IMG/VR virus record: IMGVR_UViG_3300044655_002537
Coordinates: 1-40,933 of that record
DNA from: a virus
Length of the DNA: 40,933 bases
Strand: one strand, 5' to 3'
The position numbers and the translations under genes were made by a program. Of this stretch, positions 1 through 9,191 are shown piece after piece. Below the pieces are notes generated by a model. The model was given only the letters and a program-made list of their open reading frames with translations. It searched no databases and was not told the origin of the DNA. Within the stretch, counting starts at the first letter, position 1, and each line of letters begins with the position of its first letter.

Positions 1-1319
1 TGACCCCATCGCTCCTCACCCTGAACTCTGGGATATTCCCATACATCGGTCATGTTTTCGTGGGTATTATTGAAATAGGCACGGGTGGCATAATATTCCT
101 TTTTAAGTTTGTCATATTCCTTTTTAAAAGCGTTGCCAATTGCTTCCGTTTGCAGTCGATTGTATTGATCCTCTTGAGGAAACGACCATTGACTTTTGCT
201 AAACCAGTGATCCGCCATTCGAGGGTGAAAACCAAAAAAATCAGCAACTATTTTATTATTCCATCCCATCTTATCTCGCTCAGATTGTAGATAAATCCTA
301 ATAGGTTCAAACCCATCCCAATAATTATCAGCATTATTATTAAAACCTTGTTCACCAACCATATAAAATAAACAGCGTTCTGAGATGTTAGCAAACTGTC
401 TTCCTATAGATGATCCTATGCCGTTCCCATCATACAATCCTGACGCATTTGCTTTATCCCAAACAATCTCATTCCTAAAAGTCAACCTCTCACTATCTTT
501 CAACCCGCCCGAATACCATAACCGCCATAAATCCTCAGCATTTCCCCAAATATAAAAACTGCCATTATCTTCTACATTCCCACGGCAAGCCCTGATCCAT
601 TTCATCTGAAAATCATCTAGCTTTTCTCGGTAGAGGTTATCATTCAGAACCCCGTCCTTTTCTTTGCCCATTCCATAAGGTGGGTCAGAATGGACTAATA
701 CAGCCTTGCCATCCCCCAACAAAGCCCTAACATTCTTCTCAATAGTAGAATCTGAACAACATATTTTATGCCGTCCTAACTGCCATATTTCACCCAACTT
801 AACACGGCTTTCAATCTCATCTACCTTATCCAGAAGCTCGGCAATTTCTTCCTCGTTTTCTTCCCCTTGTTCACCAACCCCAAAACTTTCACCTTTACCC
901 AACTGTTCCAATAATTCATTTAATTTATCATCAGGGAAAAACTCAGAATAATCTACCTCTTGAGCCAACTCCTCCAATATTTCATAATCCCATGTACTAA
1001 AATCAGAAGCCGTATTATCAGCAATGGCATATTGAGTTTTCTGTTCGGCAGTAAGGTTTGTCCGTTTCACCGCCACTATCTCATTACCCGTTGTTTCGAC
1101 GACGATCACCCTTTCAATACCCAATTGACCCGCTTCTTCAAACGCCCCGTTACCCGCCAAAATAACGCCATTTTCATCGGTGACAATGCTCCGAGTCATC
1201 CCAAATTGTTCAATTGATTTCCTAATAACGCTTGCTGATAAGGGCGTTCTTTTGCGGGCATTGTTAGGATCGGGAGTCAATTTGCTGATATCTGTCTCAG
1301 TAATTTTAGGTTTAGTCAT
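1..1319 (-). CDS. ParB-domain/DNA methyltransferase fusion, partial at left edge
   Basis: The frame is open from an ATG at 1319 leftwards off the window, giving about 439 residues without a stop. Residues 1-115 read as a ParB-like N-terminal domain (DPNNARKRT near the start, then LAGNGAFEEAGQLG and AIADN). An acidic linker follows, then an amino-methyltransferase domain with motif IV DPPYGMG at about residues 212-218. Motif IV precedes any FxGxG motif, which fits a beta-class N4/C5 amino-type order with the SAM-binding motif lost beyond the edge. Such fusions are common in phages and prophages and modify phage DNA, probably as protection from host restriction; the target base and site cannot be read here. 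It diverges from the small terminase across a short gap holding a perfect palindrome. No clear Shine-Dalgarno is seen. Confident on family, less on biological role. Confidence 0.85.
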   Translation of the reverse strand, partial: MTKPKITETDISKLTPDPNNARKRTPLSASVIRKSIEQFGMTRSIVTDENGVILAGNGAFEEAGQLGIERVIVVETTGNEIVAVKRTNLTAEQKTQYAIADNTASDFSTWDYEILEELAQEVDYSEFFPDDKLNELLEQLGKGESFGVGEQGEENEEEIAELLDKVDEIESRVKLGEIWQLGRHKICCSDSTIEKNVRALLGDGKAVLVHSDPPYGMGKEKDGVLNDNLYREKLDDFQMKWIRACRGNVEDNGSFYIWGNAEDLWRLWYSGGLKDSERLTFRNEIVWDKANASGLYDGNGIGSSIGRQFANISERCLFYMVGEQGFNNNADNYWDGFEPIRIYLQSERDKMGWNNKIVADFFGFHPRMADHWFSKSQWSFPQEDQYNRLQTEAIGNAFKKEYDKLKKEYYATRAYFNNTHENMTDVWEYPRVQGEERWG

Positions 1320-1332
1320 AACTCAATAGTAG

Positions 1333-1349
1333 ATAGGTTTCTAACCTAT
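1333..1349. promoter_or_regulatory. Perfect 17-bp palindrome between divergent genes
   Basis: ATAGGTT-TCT-AACCTAT has 7-bp arms and a 3-bp centre. It lies 14 bases upstream of the methyltransferase ATG and just before the small-terminase frame. The position and short symmetric form suit an operator for a dimeric repressor controlling the divergent pair. No T-run follows in either direction, so it is not a terminator. No protein in the window can be tied to it. Confidence 0.4.
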
Positions 1350-1494
1350 GTTATCTTGATAATACTGTTTAGCGACATTTACCGACATAAAAAAATTCAA
1401 TATAGCTAAAATTGAAAAAGCTGTTGAGATTTTTCTTGATAACCCCTGGCTAAATGTTGTTGATTTAGCCGGAAAAGTTGGTGTATCTGAGAGG

Positions 1495-1890
1495 GTGATT
1501 AGATACTGGAAAAAACACCCCATCTGGGAAGAAACCAAGACTAGAATAATATATAAACGTGCGGAGGTTTTAGGGGCAATGTCTGAACAAGAAAAGATCG
1601 AACTTAGAGAAAAACTTTTAGAGCGACAACGTGAAATAGATATTTTTAGAAATGCTCTTAAAGAGAATACTGCACAGTGTTTCAAGGTTACAAACCAAGC
1701 CTATCGGGATCTTACCAAAGACAATGATGCAGTTAAGGCTTGTGCTAAAGCTACAAAATCAGGTATTCATGTCCAATCTAAAAATGCAATGGATGGACTA
1801 AAAACAATCATGCTGATAGATGAACACAGTTATCAACTCAGTATTATTATTGAAAACTTCGATGACTCCGGCGAAGATGACGAGGATTAA
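1495..1890 (+). CDS. Phage terminase small subunit candidate (start uncertain, probably 5' extended)
   Basis: It lies five bases upstream of the large terminase and has the usual small-subunit make-up: an N-terminal helix-turn-helix for packaging-site recognition, a helical middle, and a very acidic C-terminus (DDSGEDDED). GTG at 1495 is the only conventional start that gives the main frame, but it begins inside the recognition helix. The same frame is open back to 1363 and encodes a convincing HTH upstream (KIEKAVEIFLDNPW then VVDLAGKVGVSERVIRYWKK). No ATG, GTG or TTG occurs in that upstream part and no Shine-Dalgarno is visible. A near-cognate start (ATA or ATT) or an indel in the A7 run at 1389-1395 are the options. 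The subunit would bind phage DNA and hand it to the ATPase. Role inferred from position and domain make-up. Confidence 0.65.
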   Translation: MIRYWKKHPIWEETKTRIIYKRAEVLGAMSEQEKIELREKLLERQREIDIFRNALKENTAQCFKVTNQAYRDLTKDNDAVKACAKATKSGIHVQSKNAMDGLKTIMLIDEHSYQLSIIIENFDDSGEDDED

Positions 1891-1895
1891 TTATT

Positions 1896-3581
1896 ATGCT
1901 TCGAGCTATTCAGAAGGGAGAACGACTCAAGAAAGAGTTAAAAGAAGCAAGGAAGCGACGGAGGCAAAAACGAACCAAGTCGGGTCATAATTCCTTAACC
2001 CGATTCAAAGATGACCCCGTAGGCTTCTCTCGGTTTATCGGAGTAGCCCCAACGGTTGATCAACAGCGATTCCTTGAGAGTGTCCGAGACAACCCAGAAA
2101 CAAACGTTAAGGCAGCGCACGGGGTCGGAAAGTCTATCGGTTCGGCTGTATGCGTTCTGTGGTGGGTTTTCGCTGTTGACGGTTTGGCAATCACTACAGC
2201 GCCAACAGAGGATCAGGTTAAACAAATCCTATGGTCTGAGATACGAAAAATCTATGATCGCAACAAAGAAAAGTTAGGGGGAACCAGGGGGGAGCTATTT
2301 GTCAGAAAGTCAGAAACCGCCCGTGCTTATGGCTTTACCGCTCGCAACTATGATACAAACTCATTCCAAGGTAAACACGCGGATCGACTTCTATTAATTG
2401 CAGACGAAGCCGATGGTATCTCGGACATTATTGATGATGGGTTTCAGAGTTGTTTAACGGGGTCAAGTAACAGGGGATTAAGAATTGGCAACCCGTTGAA
2501 TAAACAGTCGTCATTCTCAAAGGCTTGCGATCGCACTGCAATAACAATCCCTGCATGGAATCATCCCAATGTCGCCTGGGCATATCACCTAGAAGAAACC
2601 ATAGACCCATCGGGTAAAATTCGATTAATTCATAGACTAAAGCCATCGGTGGCACTACAACTTTTAGACTCAAATGGATTGGTCAAAACTCAAGATCAAT
2701 GGCCCCCTGAGTTTCCCCGTGATGTCATCCCCGGCGCTATATCCCTTAAATGGATTGAGGAAGTTAGACAGGATAAAGGCGAGTTTTCCGTGTTTTGGCA
2801 GGGAAGGGTAGAGGGCATTTTTCCTGAAGATGTCATCGAGGGAATCATCCCCTCCACTTGGTTAAAAGCTGCAAGGGAACGCTACGACTTTAATCCTGAG
2901 TATTGGGATAGACGGGCTATTATTTCACCTTGGAGGCTTGGCATTGATGTTGGGGATGGGGGGGATAGTCACGCCGTTGCATTATGGCGGGGTGATGTTC
3001 TGTATGAAGTAGTCTTATATCCCACTCAAGGGGATGAGCTTGATACTATTAGAATCGCTGATATTGTTGCTGAAAAGATCAGGAAATTAGGGGGTGCTTA
3101 TTATGCGGCGGTTGATAAAACGGGCGTGGGTGCAGGGACATTAGCACGATTAAAACAGCAAGGTTTCTTGGTTAGAGGTTGCGCTTTTGGAGAATCAGCC
3201 GAAAGTAACCACGAATTTTCCAACCGTAAGACCGAGCTATTTTGGAAACTCAGGGACGGGTTAAGGTTAGGGAAAATAGCGATCGCTCCCTTGGGAGATA
3301 TTGAGAATCAGGTATTTGAGGATCTATCATCCCATCGTTATTCCTTATCGGGAAAAGGTGGGGAAGATAGACAGATAGCTTGTGAGAGTAAGAAGCACGT
3401 CCGAGCTAGATTGAAACGTTCACCCGATGCAGGTGATAGCGTGATTATTGGTTCATCTTGTCCCAATCCCACGTTTTGCGATGGGGTGTCAGAACAGGAT
3501 GTACTCAAAGAAAAAGTTAAACAACAGCAATTTAATCCAGAGGAGGTATCTGTTAAGAAGGTTAGAGATTTATTTAGTTAA
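1896..3581 (+). CDS. terL: Phage terminase large subunit (packaging ATPase/nuclease)
   Basis: 561 residues, a normal length. A basic N-terminus (RKRRRQKRTK) precedes the ATPase domain. A Walker A-like AAHGVGKS sits at residues 73-80, with an aromatic segment after it, and Walker B RLLLIADEAD at about 164-173. The C-terminal RNase H-type nuclease domain shows LGIDVGDGG at about 348-356 (first metal-binding Asp), AAVDKTGVGAG near 404-414 (second) and SPDAGDSV near 509-516 (third). The protein cuts concatemeric DNA and drives it into the prohead through the portal. The gene follows the small subunit by five bases. It carries two HIP1 octamers (2527-2534 and 3279-3286), showing long residence in a cyanobacterial host. 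Confidence 0.93.
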   Translation: MLRAIQKGERLKKELKEARKRRRQKRTKSGHNSLTRFKDDPVGFSRFIGVAPTVDQQRFLESVRDNPETNVKAAHGVGKSIGSAVCVLWWVFAVDGLAITTAPTEDQVKQILWSEIRKIYDRNKEKLGGTRGELFVRKSETARAYGFTARNYDTNSFQGKHADRLLLIADEADGISDIIDDGFQSCLTGSSNRGLRIGNPLNKQSSFSKACDRTAITIPAWNHPNVAWAYHLEETIDPSGKIRLIHRLKPSVALQLLDSNGLVKTQDQWPPEFPRDVIPGAISLKWIEEVRQDKGEFSVFWQGRVEGIFPEDVIEGIIPSTWLKAARERYDFNPEYWDRRAIISPWRLGIDVGDGGDSHAVALWRGDVLYEVVLYPTQGDELDTIRIADIVAEKIRKLGGAYYAAVDKTGVGAGTLARLKQQGFLVRGCAFGESAESNHEFSNRKTELFWKLRDGLRLGKIAIAPLGDIENQVFEDLSSHRYSLSGKGGEDRQIACESKKHVRARLKRSPDAGDSVIIGSSCPNPTFCDGVSEQDVLKEKVKQQQFNPEEVSVKKVRDLFS

Positions 3582-3610
3582 TGATATAATACTTAATTAT
3601 CGAAAAGATT

Positions 3611-6600
3611 ATGTTTGACTCTGTTTTTTCTCCAAATCCTTCTGCAATATTCCGAGCCAAAACCCCCGACTACGTTAAACCCAAGTCGATAAAAATTAAT
3701 CTGGATAGATTAGAGAATGGCGGGGCTAATACTTTAACTGATGCTTTTAGTCGTGTGGTCTCCAAAGCATTAAAAGACTTAGACGGAGCAATTAAAACTA
3801 AAGACTCAAAGGCAATTGAAAACTATCAAGCTGTCTTAATTCCTGAGTTGACCAAATCAATTTACGGGATGTGGCTTGGGGGTTGGAACATCGGGCGGAA
3901 ACATGGGGATAATGAAATTAAGTCCCAACAGAAAAAGGGAACAAACACAGCCAACTTTGACGAGGATCTGCTAGACGCAGAATTAGCGTCTATAGAAAAT
4001 GTCCCCGCTCAAAACGCTATTGCCAACCGTTCCAAGACTCTGGCTTCTGATATTTCCTCGACTCAATGGGGGAAAATTAGAGGGCATATCCTATCAGCAA
4101 TTCAACCCCAATCCGAAACAGGGGAACCGATAAGCAGATCCGAACTTCTCAAGCGGATCAATTCGGAGTTAGGTGATAGAGGGTTTAAAAATCGCGCCGA
4201 GAAAATAGCCAGAACGGAGTTAACTTTTGCCTATAACGCAGGGAGATTACAGACTTATAAAGATTCTGGTTTAGTTTCCCATGTTGTATTCTTGTCAATC
4301 CTAGATGATCGCCGTTGTCAGGTCTGTGAAGGTCGTCACGGGATGATGATTGACCTAAACGATATAGAGACTGTTTCAGCGAATACACCGCCGATGCACG
4401 TCAATTGTCGCTGTGTATTGAGTCCGAGACTGGCAACTCCTGACAATCAACAGGAGCTAGACGATCAAACCCAAGATTCCAAAAAACGTCGATTATTTGA
4501 AGCTCCTCCTAAATGGTTGGCTGCGGGTATCTTAGCGGCGATTCTATTGTCACAGAAAAAGGTACGGGTTCCGGGGTCGGGTGTTGCCACCCCAGGAATT
4601 TCAATTCCTTCTCCAGTCAGGGAAGCTGTTGAACGGGGTTTGGTTGATGTTGCTTTAGCTGCACAGATTCAGAAGATAGCCAAGGCAACGGGTGAAGTCC
4701 AGACAGCAGAACAGATCCGTCAACGACGCAAAAATCAAACCGAATCATTGCCGGATCAAGGTGTGATTGAAATTCAACCTAGATTAGTTTTGAATGGGGT
4801 TGAGCTAAATAGTGCCACACCTGAACAAATTAGAGAGGGGTTAAAAGAGTTTTTACCCAAAAAACAATTAGATGATTTAATCAATTATTTACAAGAAAAC
4901 AAAATTAGTTCTATTGATGATTTGTTAGAGGTTAAAGGTATATCTCGTAAAAGTAAAGCATTTAAAATATTGCAGGGTTTAGCTGATAAAGATAAACTCA
5001 GGATTGAATTAGAAAAGCTAACCAGTCCCTCGGAATTGTGGTTAAAAAATTTAGGGTTTTCCCGCTCGGAATCCAAAGCAATTTTTGATGAATTAAAAAA
5101 TAAACCTTCTGAGTCATGGAGTGATCTTAAACGCCGACTTAAAAAGCGTGGTATTTCCGGTGACCGGATACAGAGAGCTATAGACAAACTCAAATCAATC
5201 GAGGCACAAGAGAAACGTCAAGTTGTGGGATTAGATAATTCCGTCCCAATGGTTCCTGATGTGACCCTAGATTCTCCAGAGATTGCAGTTGGTAAACTGA
5301 TTAAACAGAGAGAGATCGGGTTACAACGACGACGTGAAGCATTGCAAGAAATTAAGGATCTAGGAATTGAATTAGCTAAAATTAGATCCGATGAGAAAAG
5401 ATTTAACGTCCGTCTCCGTCGCATGAACAAACGGAATCCCAAGGAGTTCGTTTCACCCGAAGAAATTAGAATTAAAGAAATTAGATACGCTAGGGTTCAG
5501 GCAAAAATAGAACAAGCTCAAAAGAAAGCCAACGCCATCGGACTCCAACTTGAAAGAGCTAATTTGGCGCTTAATCAGTTAGATATCCCCAACCTCACCC
5601 CCGCTGCCAAACTACGGAACCAAGCCGTCCAAAACTTAGGAGACGAGGGTTCTACTCTGCTCGACGCTACCAATAGCTTAAAGGCTCAAATATCTAACGA
5701 GATAGACAGCCAAATGTCTAAAGGTTTTATCCCTCCTAACAAGAAAATAGCGGGGTTAGAACAAGCAAATAACCGGGCTAAGTTAATCACAGAACCCGTG
5801 TCTAATCTGATTGAAAAAACAAATTTAGAAGATTTACGATCTAAATTAACCGCACTCCAATCCCACTACCAAAACCTATTAGATCCTCTCTACCCAGAAA
5901 ACTTTTTCGGTCGTGATATTCAGAATGACTTAACCTCACTTCGTGCCGAATTAAAAAGAGTTAAGACCGAGATTGATGATGCTGTTAGCCTACTGAAAAG
6001 AACCGATCAAACCCTCACAGCTACAACTAATCAAACTGAGTCAATCTTAGGAAAAATGGGTTATCTAAAAACCGGAGCGCAACTAGAAAAGCAAGCCAAA
6101 GAACTTGAATCACAGATATTGAATTGGGAGAATAGAGTTAAGAAAACTAGAAACTATGAGCAAACTTATGAGCCATTTAGTCAAATAGAGAGACAGCAGC
6201 CACTAGATAAATTAATTCAAGATGCTACGGACATTAAAACTCAAATCCCTAAGTTCAAAAAGGAGCTAGAGAGTAGATTTAGACCCGGATTAAATAATGC
6301 TAAATCAACTATTTCCGATATTGCTATACAGACTAAAAAACTCGAACAATTACAGAAAGAAATTGACGGCATCCTAACTGATACCTCCAAACTTCCTATA
6401 ACCAAAGCCCAAATTCCTAGTTCGGATGTGGGAACGTATAACGCGACAGTAGAGCTTAGAAAAATATCCCGTGAAATTACAGAGGAAGTTAAACGGTTAA
6501 AGGCGTTAGCTGGTGCGAGCCGAGTTAACCTTGATGAATCTTTAAAGTCACAAAATAAAACCTATCAGCAATACGAAAAACAACGGTTTGGGGACGAGCA

Positions 6601-8044
6601 AACCCCATCCTGGGAGAAAAATCTATCCCCAATGGTTGAGTCAAGAATCACTCAAGTTGAGGATGCTGTTAAGAAGTTGGAAGCTATAGGTCAGGATTGG
6701 AATATAGGCTTCTTGGTTGATCTCGGTCAGAAGATTGACGATGGTGTTGATGCCACGGGAAAAGCTCTCAAGGTTAGGCGGTGGCTTGATGCTAACGGGC
6801 TTTCACCTGAAGATTTAACCTTATCACCAGGTACAGGCAGAAAGGTTGGTTATGAAGCCATTAGACAGTTGGCTGACGAAACCCTCAGACAGTACAACAT
6901 TGTCCAGTCCAATATTAGATCCATTAAAAAAGATACCCAGTTTAAAGTATTTACCGAGAATGGATTAATTGAGGAAGACAAGTTTTTAAAATGGGCAGAA
7001 GATCAAGCTGCATACTGGCAAAACCAAGTTAAAACATCAACATCCGATAATTGGCAGGGGTCAAGTTACGAGCGAGTTGATAAGCTCTGGAAATCTTTGG
7101 ATGGCAAAAAAGCCTCTGATGTTAAGGTCAGGGAATCTATCAAGCCCGATGATGTACAAGGTCAACTCAGAAAAACCATAGGTAAATATCAGGATTGGCA
7201 GCGTAAATACACGGTATTAAAGGAACAGGGGGAAGTAACGGGGAATGGAATTAGATCATTAAATGATGCTCAAAAGAAATTACTAAATGAGCAAAATATC
7301 CTATTAGAACAGCTTGATAGATATAACCTTGATAGCTCAAATCTAATTAGAGATAACGCAGATAACACCATGCAAATATGGGAGAAGGTCAGACAAGATG
7401 CTGGTAAACCCGTATTCTTTGACGTGAAAGGGAAAGCCATTGAGAGGGGGGAACTATTTAAACAATTAGATGAGATTGAGAATAAATTAAAACAATCTCT
7501 AAACATGAGAGAAATCAAGATAGAACCATTAACTTATCAAGCCGATAAAGCATCGTTAATGATTAAAGATCGGAATATCCTTAATCAAGCCTTGACTGAA
7601 TTAGAGCCTAAGATAACTGAAATTCAACAACAGATTCAACAGCTTGCTACGGCTGGGAAAGGAACTAAAAAACTAGAAACTCAACTGAATAAGTTGCAGC
7701 TAGAGAAACAAATTAAACAACAGCAGTTGGGCGAGGTTATTCAAGATATTAGAGACTTGAGATTACCGCCATTACAGAATGAGAAAATCCAAATCCTCAA
7801 GGGTCAAATAGGAGAAACCCAGAAACAATTGACGGGAATTAAATCCGAAATAGCAACACTGCGACGGGAGATAACGGCACTCAAGGAACAGCCATTGGAC
7901 GGGTCAGCATCGGGTATTAAACGTCAAAACAGACTCAATGCTTTGGAGGGTAGTATCACGCGGAAAAATCAAGATTTGTTTAAGGTTGTTGGGGTGTTAA
8001 ATAATCAGAGGGGAGAATTAGGAAAATTGAGAGGTGGGAGTTAA
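3611..8044 (+). CDS. Mu F-type head morphogenesis protein with giant coiled-coil extension
   Basis: Residues 185-275 form the Phage_Mu_F/SPP1 gp7 head morphogenesis domain: RAEKIARTELTFAYNAGR, a CQVCEGRHG motif near 236-244 and the closing PMHVNCRCVLSPR near 261-273. Usual family members have about 250-450 residues; this one has 1477. After the domain comes KKRR and a short hydrophobic stretch (WLAAGILAAILL, about 302-313), two helix-hairpin-helix-like segments (about 412-460 and 470-535), and about 900 residues of Lys/Glu/Gln-rich coiled coil. There is no visible frameshift or change in codon character, so it reads as one true protein. Family members are minor head proteins, a few copies near the portal, and some are injected with DNA. 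It follows the large terminase by 29 bases with a weak Shine-Dalgarno. The role of the extension is unknown. Confidence 0.85.
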   Translation: MFDSVFSPNPSAIFRAKTPDYVKPKSIKINLDRLENGGANTLTDAFSRVVSKALKDLDGAIKTKDSKAIENYQAVLIPELTKSIYGMWLGGWNIGRKHGDNEIKSQQKKGTNTANFDEDLLDAELASIENVPAQNAIANRSKTLASDISSTQWGKIRGHILSAIQPQSETGEPISRSELLKRINSELGDRGFKNRAEKIARTELTFAYNAGRLQTYKDSGLVSHVVFLSILDDRRCQVCEGRHGMMIDLNDIETVSANTPPMHVNCRCVLSPRLATPDNQQELDDQTQDSKKRRLFEAPPKWLAAGILAAILLSQKKVRVPGSGVATPGISIPSPVREAVERGLVDVALAAQIQKIAKATGEVQTAEQIRQRRKNQTESLPDQGVIEIQPRLVLNGVELNSATPEQIREGLKEFLPKKQLDDLINYLQENKISSIDDLLEVKGISRKSKAFKILQGLADKDKLRIELEKLTSPSELWLKNLGFSRSESKAIFDELKNKPSESWSDLKRRLKKRGISGDRIQRAIDKLKSIEAQEKRQVVGLDNSVPMVPDVTLDSPEIAVGKLIKQREIGLQRRREALQEIKDLGIELAKIRSDEKRFNVRLRRMNKRNPKEFVSPEEIRIKEIRYARVQAKIEQAQKKANAIGLQLERANLALNQLDIPNLTPAAKLRNQAVQNLGDEGSTLLDATNSLKAQISNEIDSQMSKGFIPPNKKIAGLEQANNRAKLITEPVSNLIEKTNLEDLRSKLTALQSHYQNLLDPLYPENFFGRDIQNDLTSLRAELKRVKTEIDDAVSLLKRTDQTLTATTNQTESILGKMGYLKTGAQLEKQAKELESQILNWENRVKKTRNYEQTYEPFSQIERQQPLDKLIQDATDIKTQIPKFKKELESRFRPGLNNAKSTISDIAIQTKKLEQLQKEIDGILTDTSKLPITKAQIPSSDVGTYNATVELRKISREITEEVKRLKALAGASRVNLDESLKSQNKTYQQYEKQRFGDEQTPSWEKNLSPMVESRITQVEDAVKKLEAIGQDWNIGFLVDLGQKIDDGVDATGKALKVRRWLDANGLSPEDLTLSPGTGRKVGYEAIRQLADETLRQYNIVQSNIRSIKKDTQFKVFTENGLIEEDKFLKWAEDQAAYWQNQVKTSTSDNWQGSSYERVDKLWKSLDGKKASDVKVRESIKPDDVQGQLRKTIGKYQDWQRKYTVLKEQGEVTGNGIRSLNDAQKKLLNEQNILLEQLDRYNLDSSNLIRDNADNTMQIWEKVRQDAGKPVFFDVKGKAIERGELFKQLDEIENKLKQSLNMREIKIEPLTYQADKASLMIKDRNILNQALTELEPKITEIQQQIQQLATAGKGTKKLETQLNKLQLEKQIKQQQLGEVIQDIRDLRLPPLQNEKIQILKGQIGETQKQLTGIKSEIATLRREITALKEQPLDGSASGIKRQNRLNALEGSITRKNQDLFKVVGVLNNQRGELGKLRGGS

Positions 8045-8179
8045 TGGAATTATTATCGAACTCCATTGACTTGATAATCTCTTAACCACAAATAGATCGA
8101 AGTAATATTGCATTGTTTATATGGTTAAAATTAACTTAATCCTATCACAATATTGTCGATAATTTGAAAGGTAATGATG

Positions 8180-8230
8180 TACAATAGAAAAAGAGAAAAG
8201 CCGGAACTTACTACTTTTCCAGCTTTTCTC
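8180..8230 (+). promoter_or_regulatory. Possible promoter -10 box with 5' leader hairpin
   Basis: The 218-base gap 8045-8262 holds a TACAAT at 8180-8185 followed seven bases later by a 14-bp stem (8193-8206 with 8217-8230, one C/A mismatch, 10-base loop). If TACAAT is a -10 box, transcription would begin at the hairpin, which would then cap the mRNA of the regulator starting at 8263. No good -35 box stands at the normal spacing. On the other strand the stem is followed by T5, so it could also end leftward transcripts. Confidence 0.35.
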
Positions 8231-8262
8231 AAAAATCGTTATTAAACCCAAAGGAGGGTTAT

Positions 8263-9105
8263 ATGTCTAGTTTAGCATTGTCTGGCAATCAAGATCACTG
8301 TCAACCCAAATCCCCTTTTGACTCCATTAAGCGCATTGACCGTGAAGGTTGTGAGTATTGGTTAGCACGGGAGTTGATGGGTTTGTTGGGGTATAAGCAA
8401 TATCGACGCTTTGCCGATGCGATTCAACGGGCTATTGTGTCATGTCAAATTCAAGGGAAGTTGACGGAAAACCATTTTGCCATAGTCGGCAATATGGTGA
8501 AACGCACTCAGGGAGGGGGAGTCAGTCAAGAGGATTATAAATTATCTCGTTACGCGGCATATCTTATCGCCATGAATGGTGATGTCCGCAAACCGGAAAT
8601 CGCTCAAGCTCAATCTTACTTTGTTGTTAAAACCCGTGAAGCGGAAACCGTCATTCCTCAGCAACACGATGAATTAGAAGCACTCCGGTTGCAAGTCCGA
8701 ATTGCCGAAGCCCAAGCCAGTTCCATGAAAGATCAGCGATTTGTTTTAGAATCCAGTGCCTCTATCGTCACCATTCACGGTGCAGGAATGTTAGCACTCA
8801 TCCAAGGTCGCCCCGAAGCGGTGGTGAGAGAAACTGAAACCCAATTCGAGTCGGTTGTTATGAATGAAGATGGCAAGCAACTGGCTGTATTTCGTGGGAA
8901 GTCCTTAGCTCAACTTGGCAAGGAATTAAAATTCAAGTCTGGCAAGGAGTTGGAAAAATGGTTAGAATCTTGCGGACATGATCATCTAATTTCTAAAGCC
9001 ATGCGTCCGGTTCAGACTGACTATATTCCGGCTGAATCTGTTGAATTGGTTCGGGAATTGTGGGCAAATCAAAAAGGCGATCGCCAACTACTTATTGGTG
9101 AATAA
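8263..9105 (+). CDS. BRO-N/DinD-like phage antirepressor-type protein
   Basis: Residues 18-130 match the BRO-N/DinD-like domain pattern: FDSIKRIDREGCEYWLAREL, LLGYKQYRRFADAIQRA, and DYKLSRYAAYLIAMNGD followed by YFVVKTREAE. A helical linker (about 135-165) leads to a C-terminal part with LGKELKFKSGKELEKWLE (about 218-235). DinD-type proteins are SOS-linked and related BRO-N proteins act as phage antirepressors or DNA-binding regulators. The start is fixed by a strong AAGGAGG at 8251-8257. The gene stands alone between a leader hairpin and two downstream hairpins, so it seems to be its own transcription unit. A HIP1 site lies near its 3' end (9077-9084). The target is unknown. Confidence 0.75.
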   Translation: MSSLALSGNQDHCQPKSPFDSIKRIDREGCEYWLARELMGLLGYKQYRRFADAIQRAIVSCQIQGKLTENHFAIVGNMVKRTQGGGVSQEDYKLSRYAAYLIAMNGDVRKPEIAQAQSYFVVKTREAETVIPQQHDELEALRLQVRIAEAQASSMKDQRFVLESSASIVTIHGAGMLALIQGRPEAVVRETETQFESVVMNEDGKQLAVFRGKSLAQLGKELKFKSGKELEKWLESCGHDHLISKAMRPVQTDYIPAESVELVRELWANQKGDRQLLIGE

Positions 9106-9112
9106 TTAACAA

Positions 9113-9136
9113 GATGCTTGATTGAAACCAAGCATC
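9113..9136. other. Hairpin GATGCTTG/CAAGCATC after the DinD-like gene
   Basis: An 8-bp perfect stem with an 8-base loop (ATTGAAAC) begins seven bases after the stop at 9105, directly ahead of the stronger terminator stem. It has no T-run of its own and may act with the next hairpin as a tandem stop. Confidence 0.55.
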
Positions 9137-9169
9137 AAAAAGGGTAGAGATTGAACCTCTACCCTTTTT
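9137..9169. terminator. Strong bidirectional rho-independent terminator
   Basis: A 13-bp perfect inverted repeat, AAAAAGGGTAGAG with CTCTACCCTTTTT, and a 7-base loop. The arms end in T5 on the plus strand and A5 becomes T5 on the minus strand, so it can stop both the DinD-like gene (plus) and the minus-strand gene ending at 9192. Confidence 0.85.
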
Positions 9170-9191
9170 AATTGGTGATCCTTGGAATTAA

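Noticed and set aside
1341-1685. Minus-strand open frame of 114 codons
   Set aside because: It is antisense to the small terminase HTH frame, is Ser-rich and low-complexity, and has no ribosome site.
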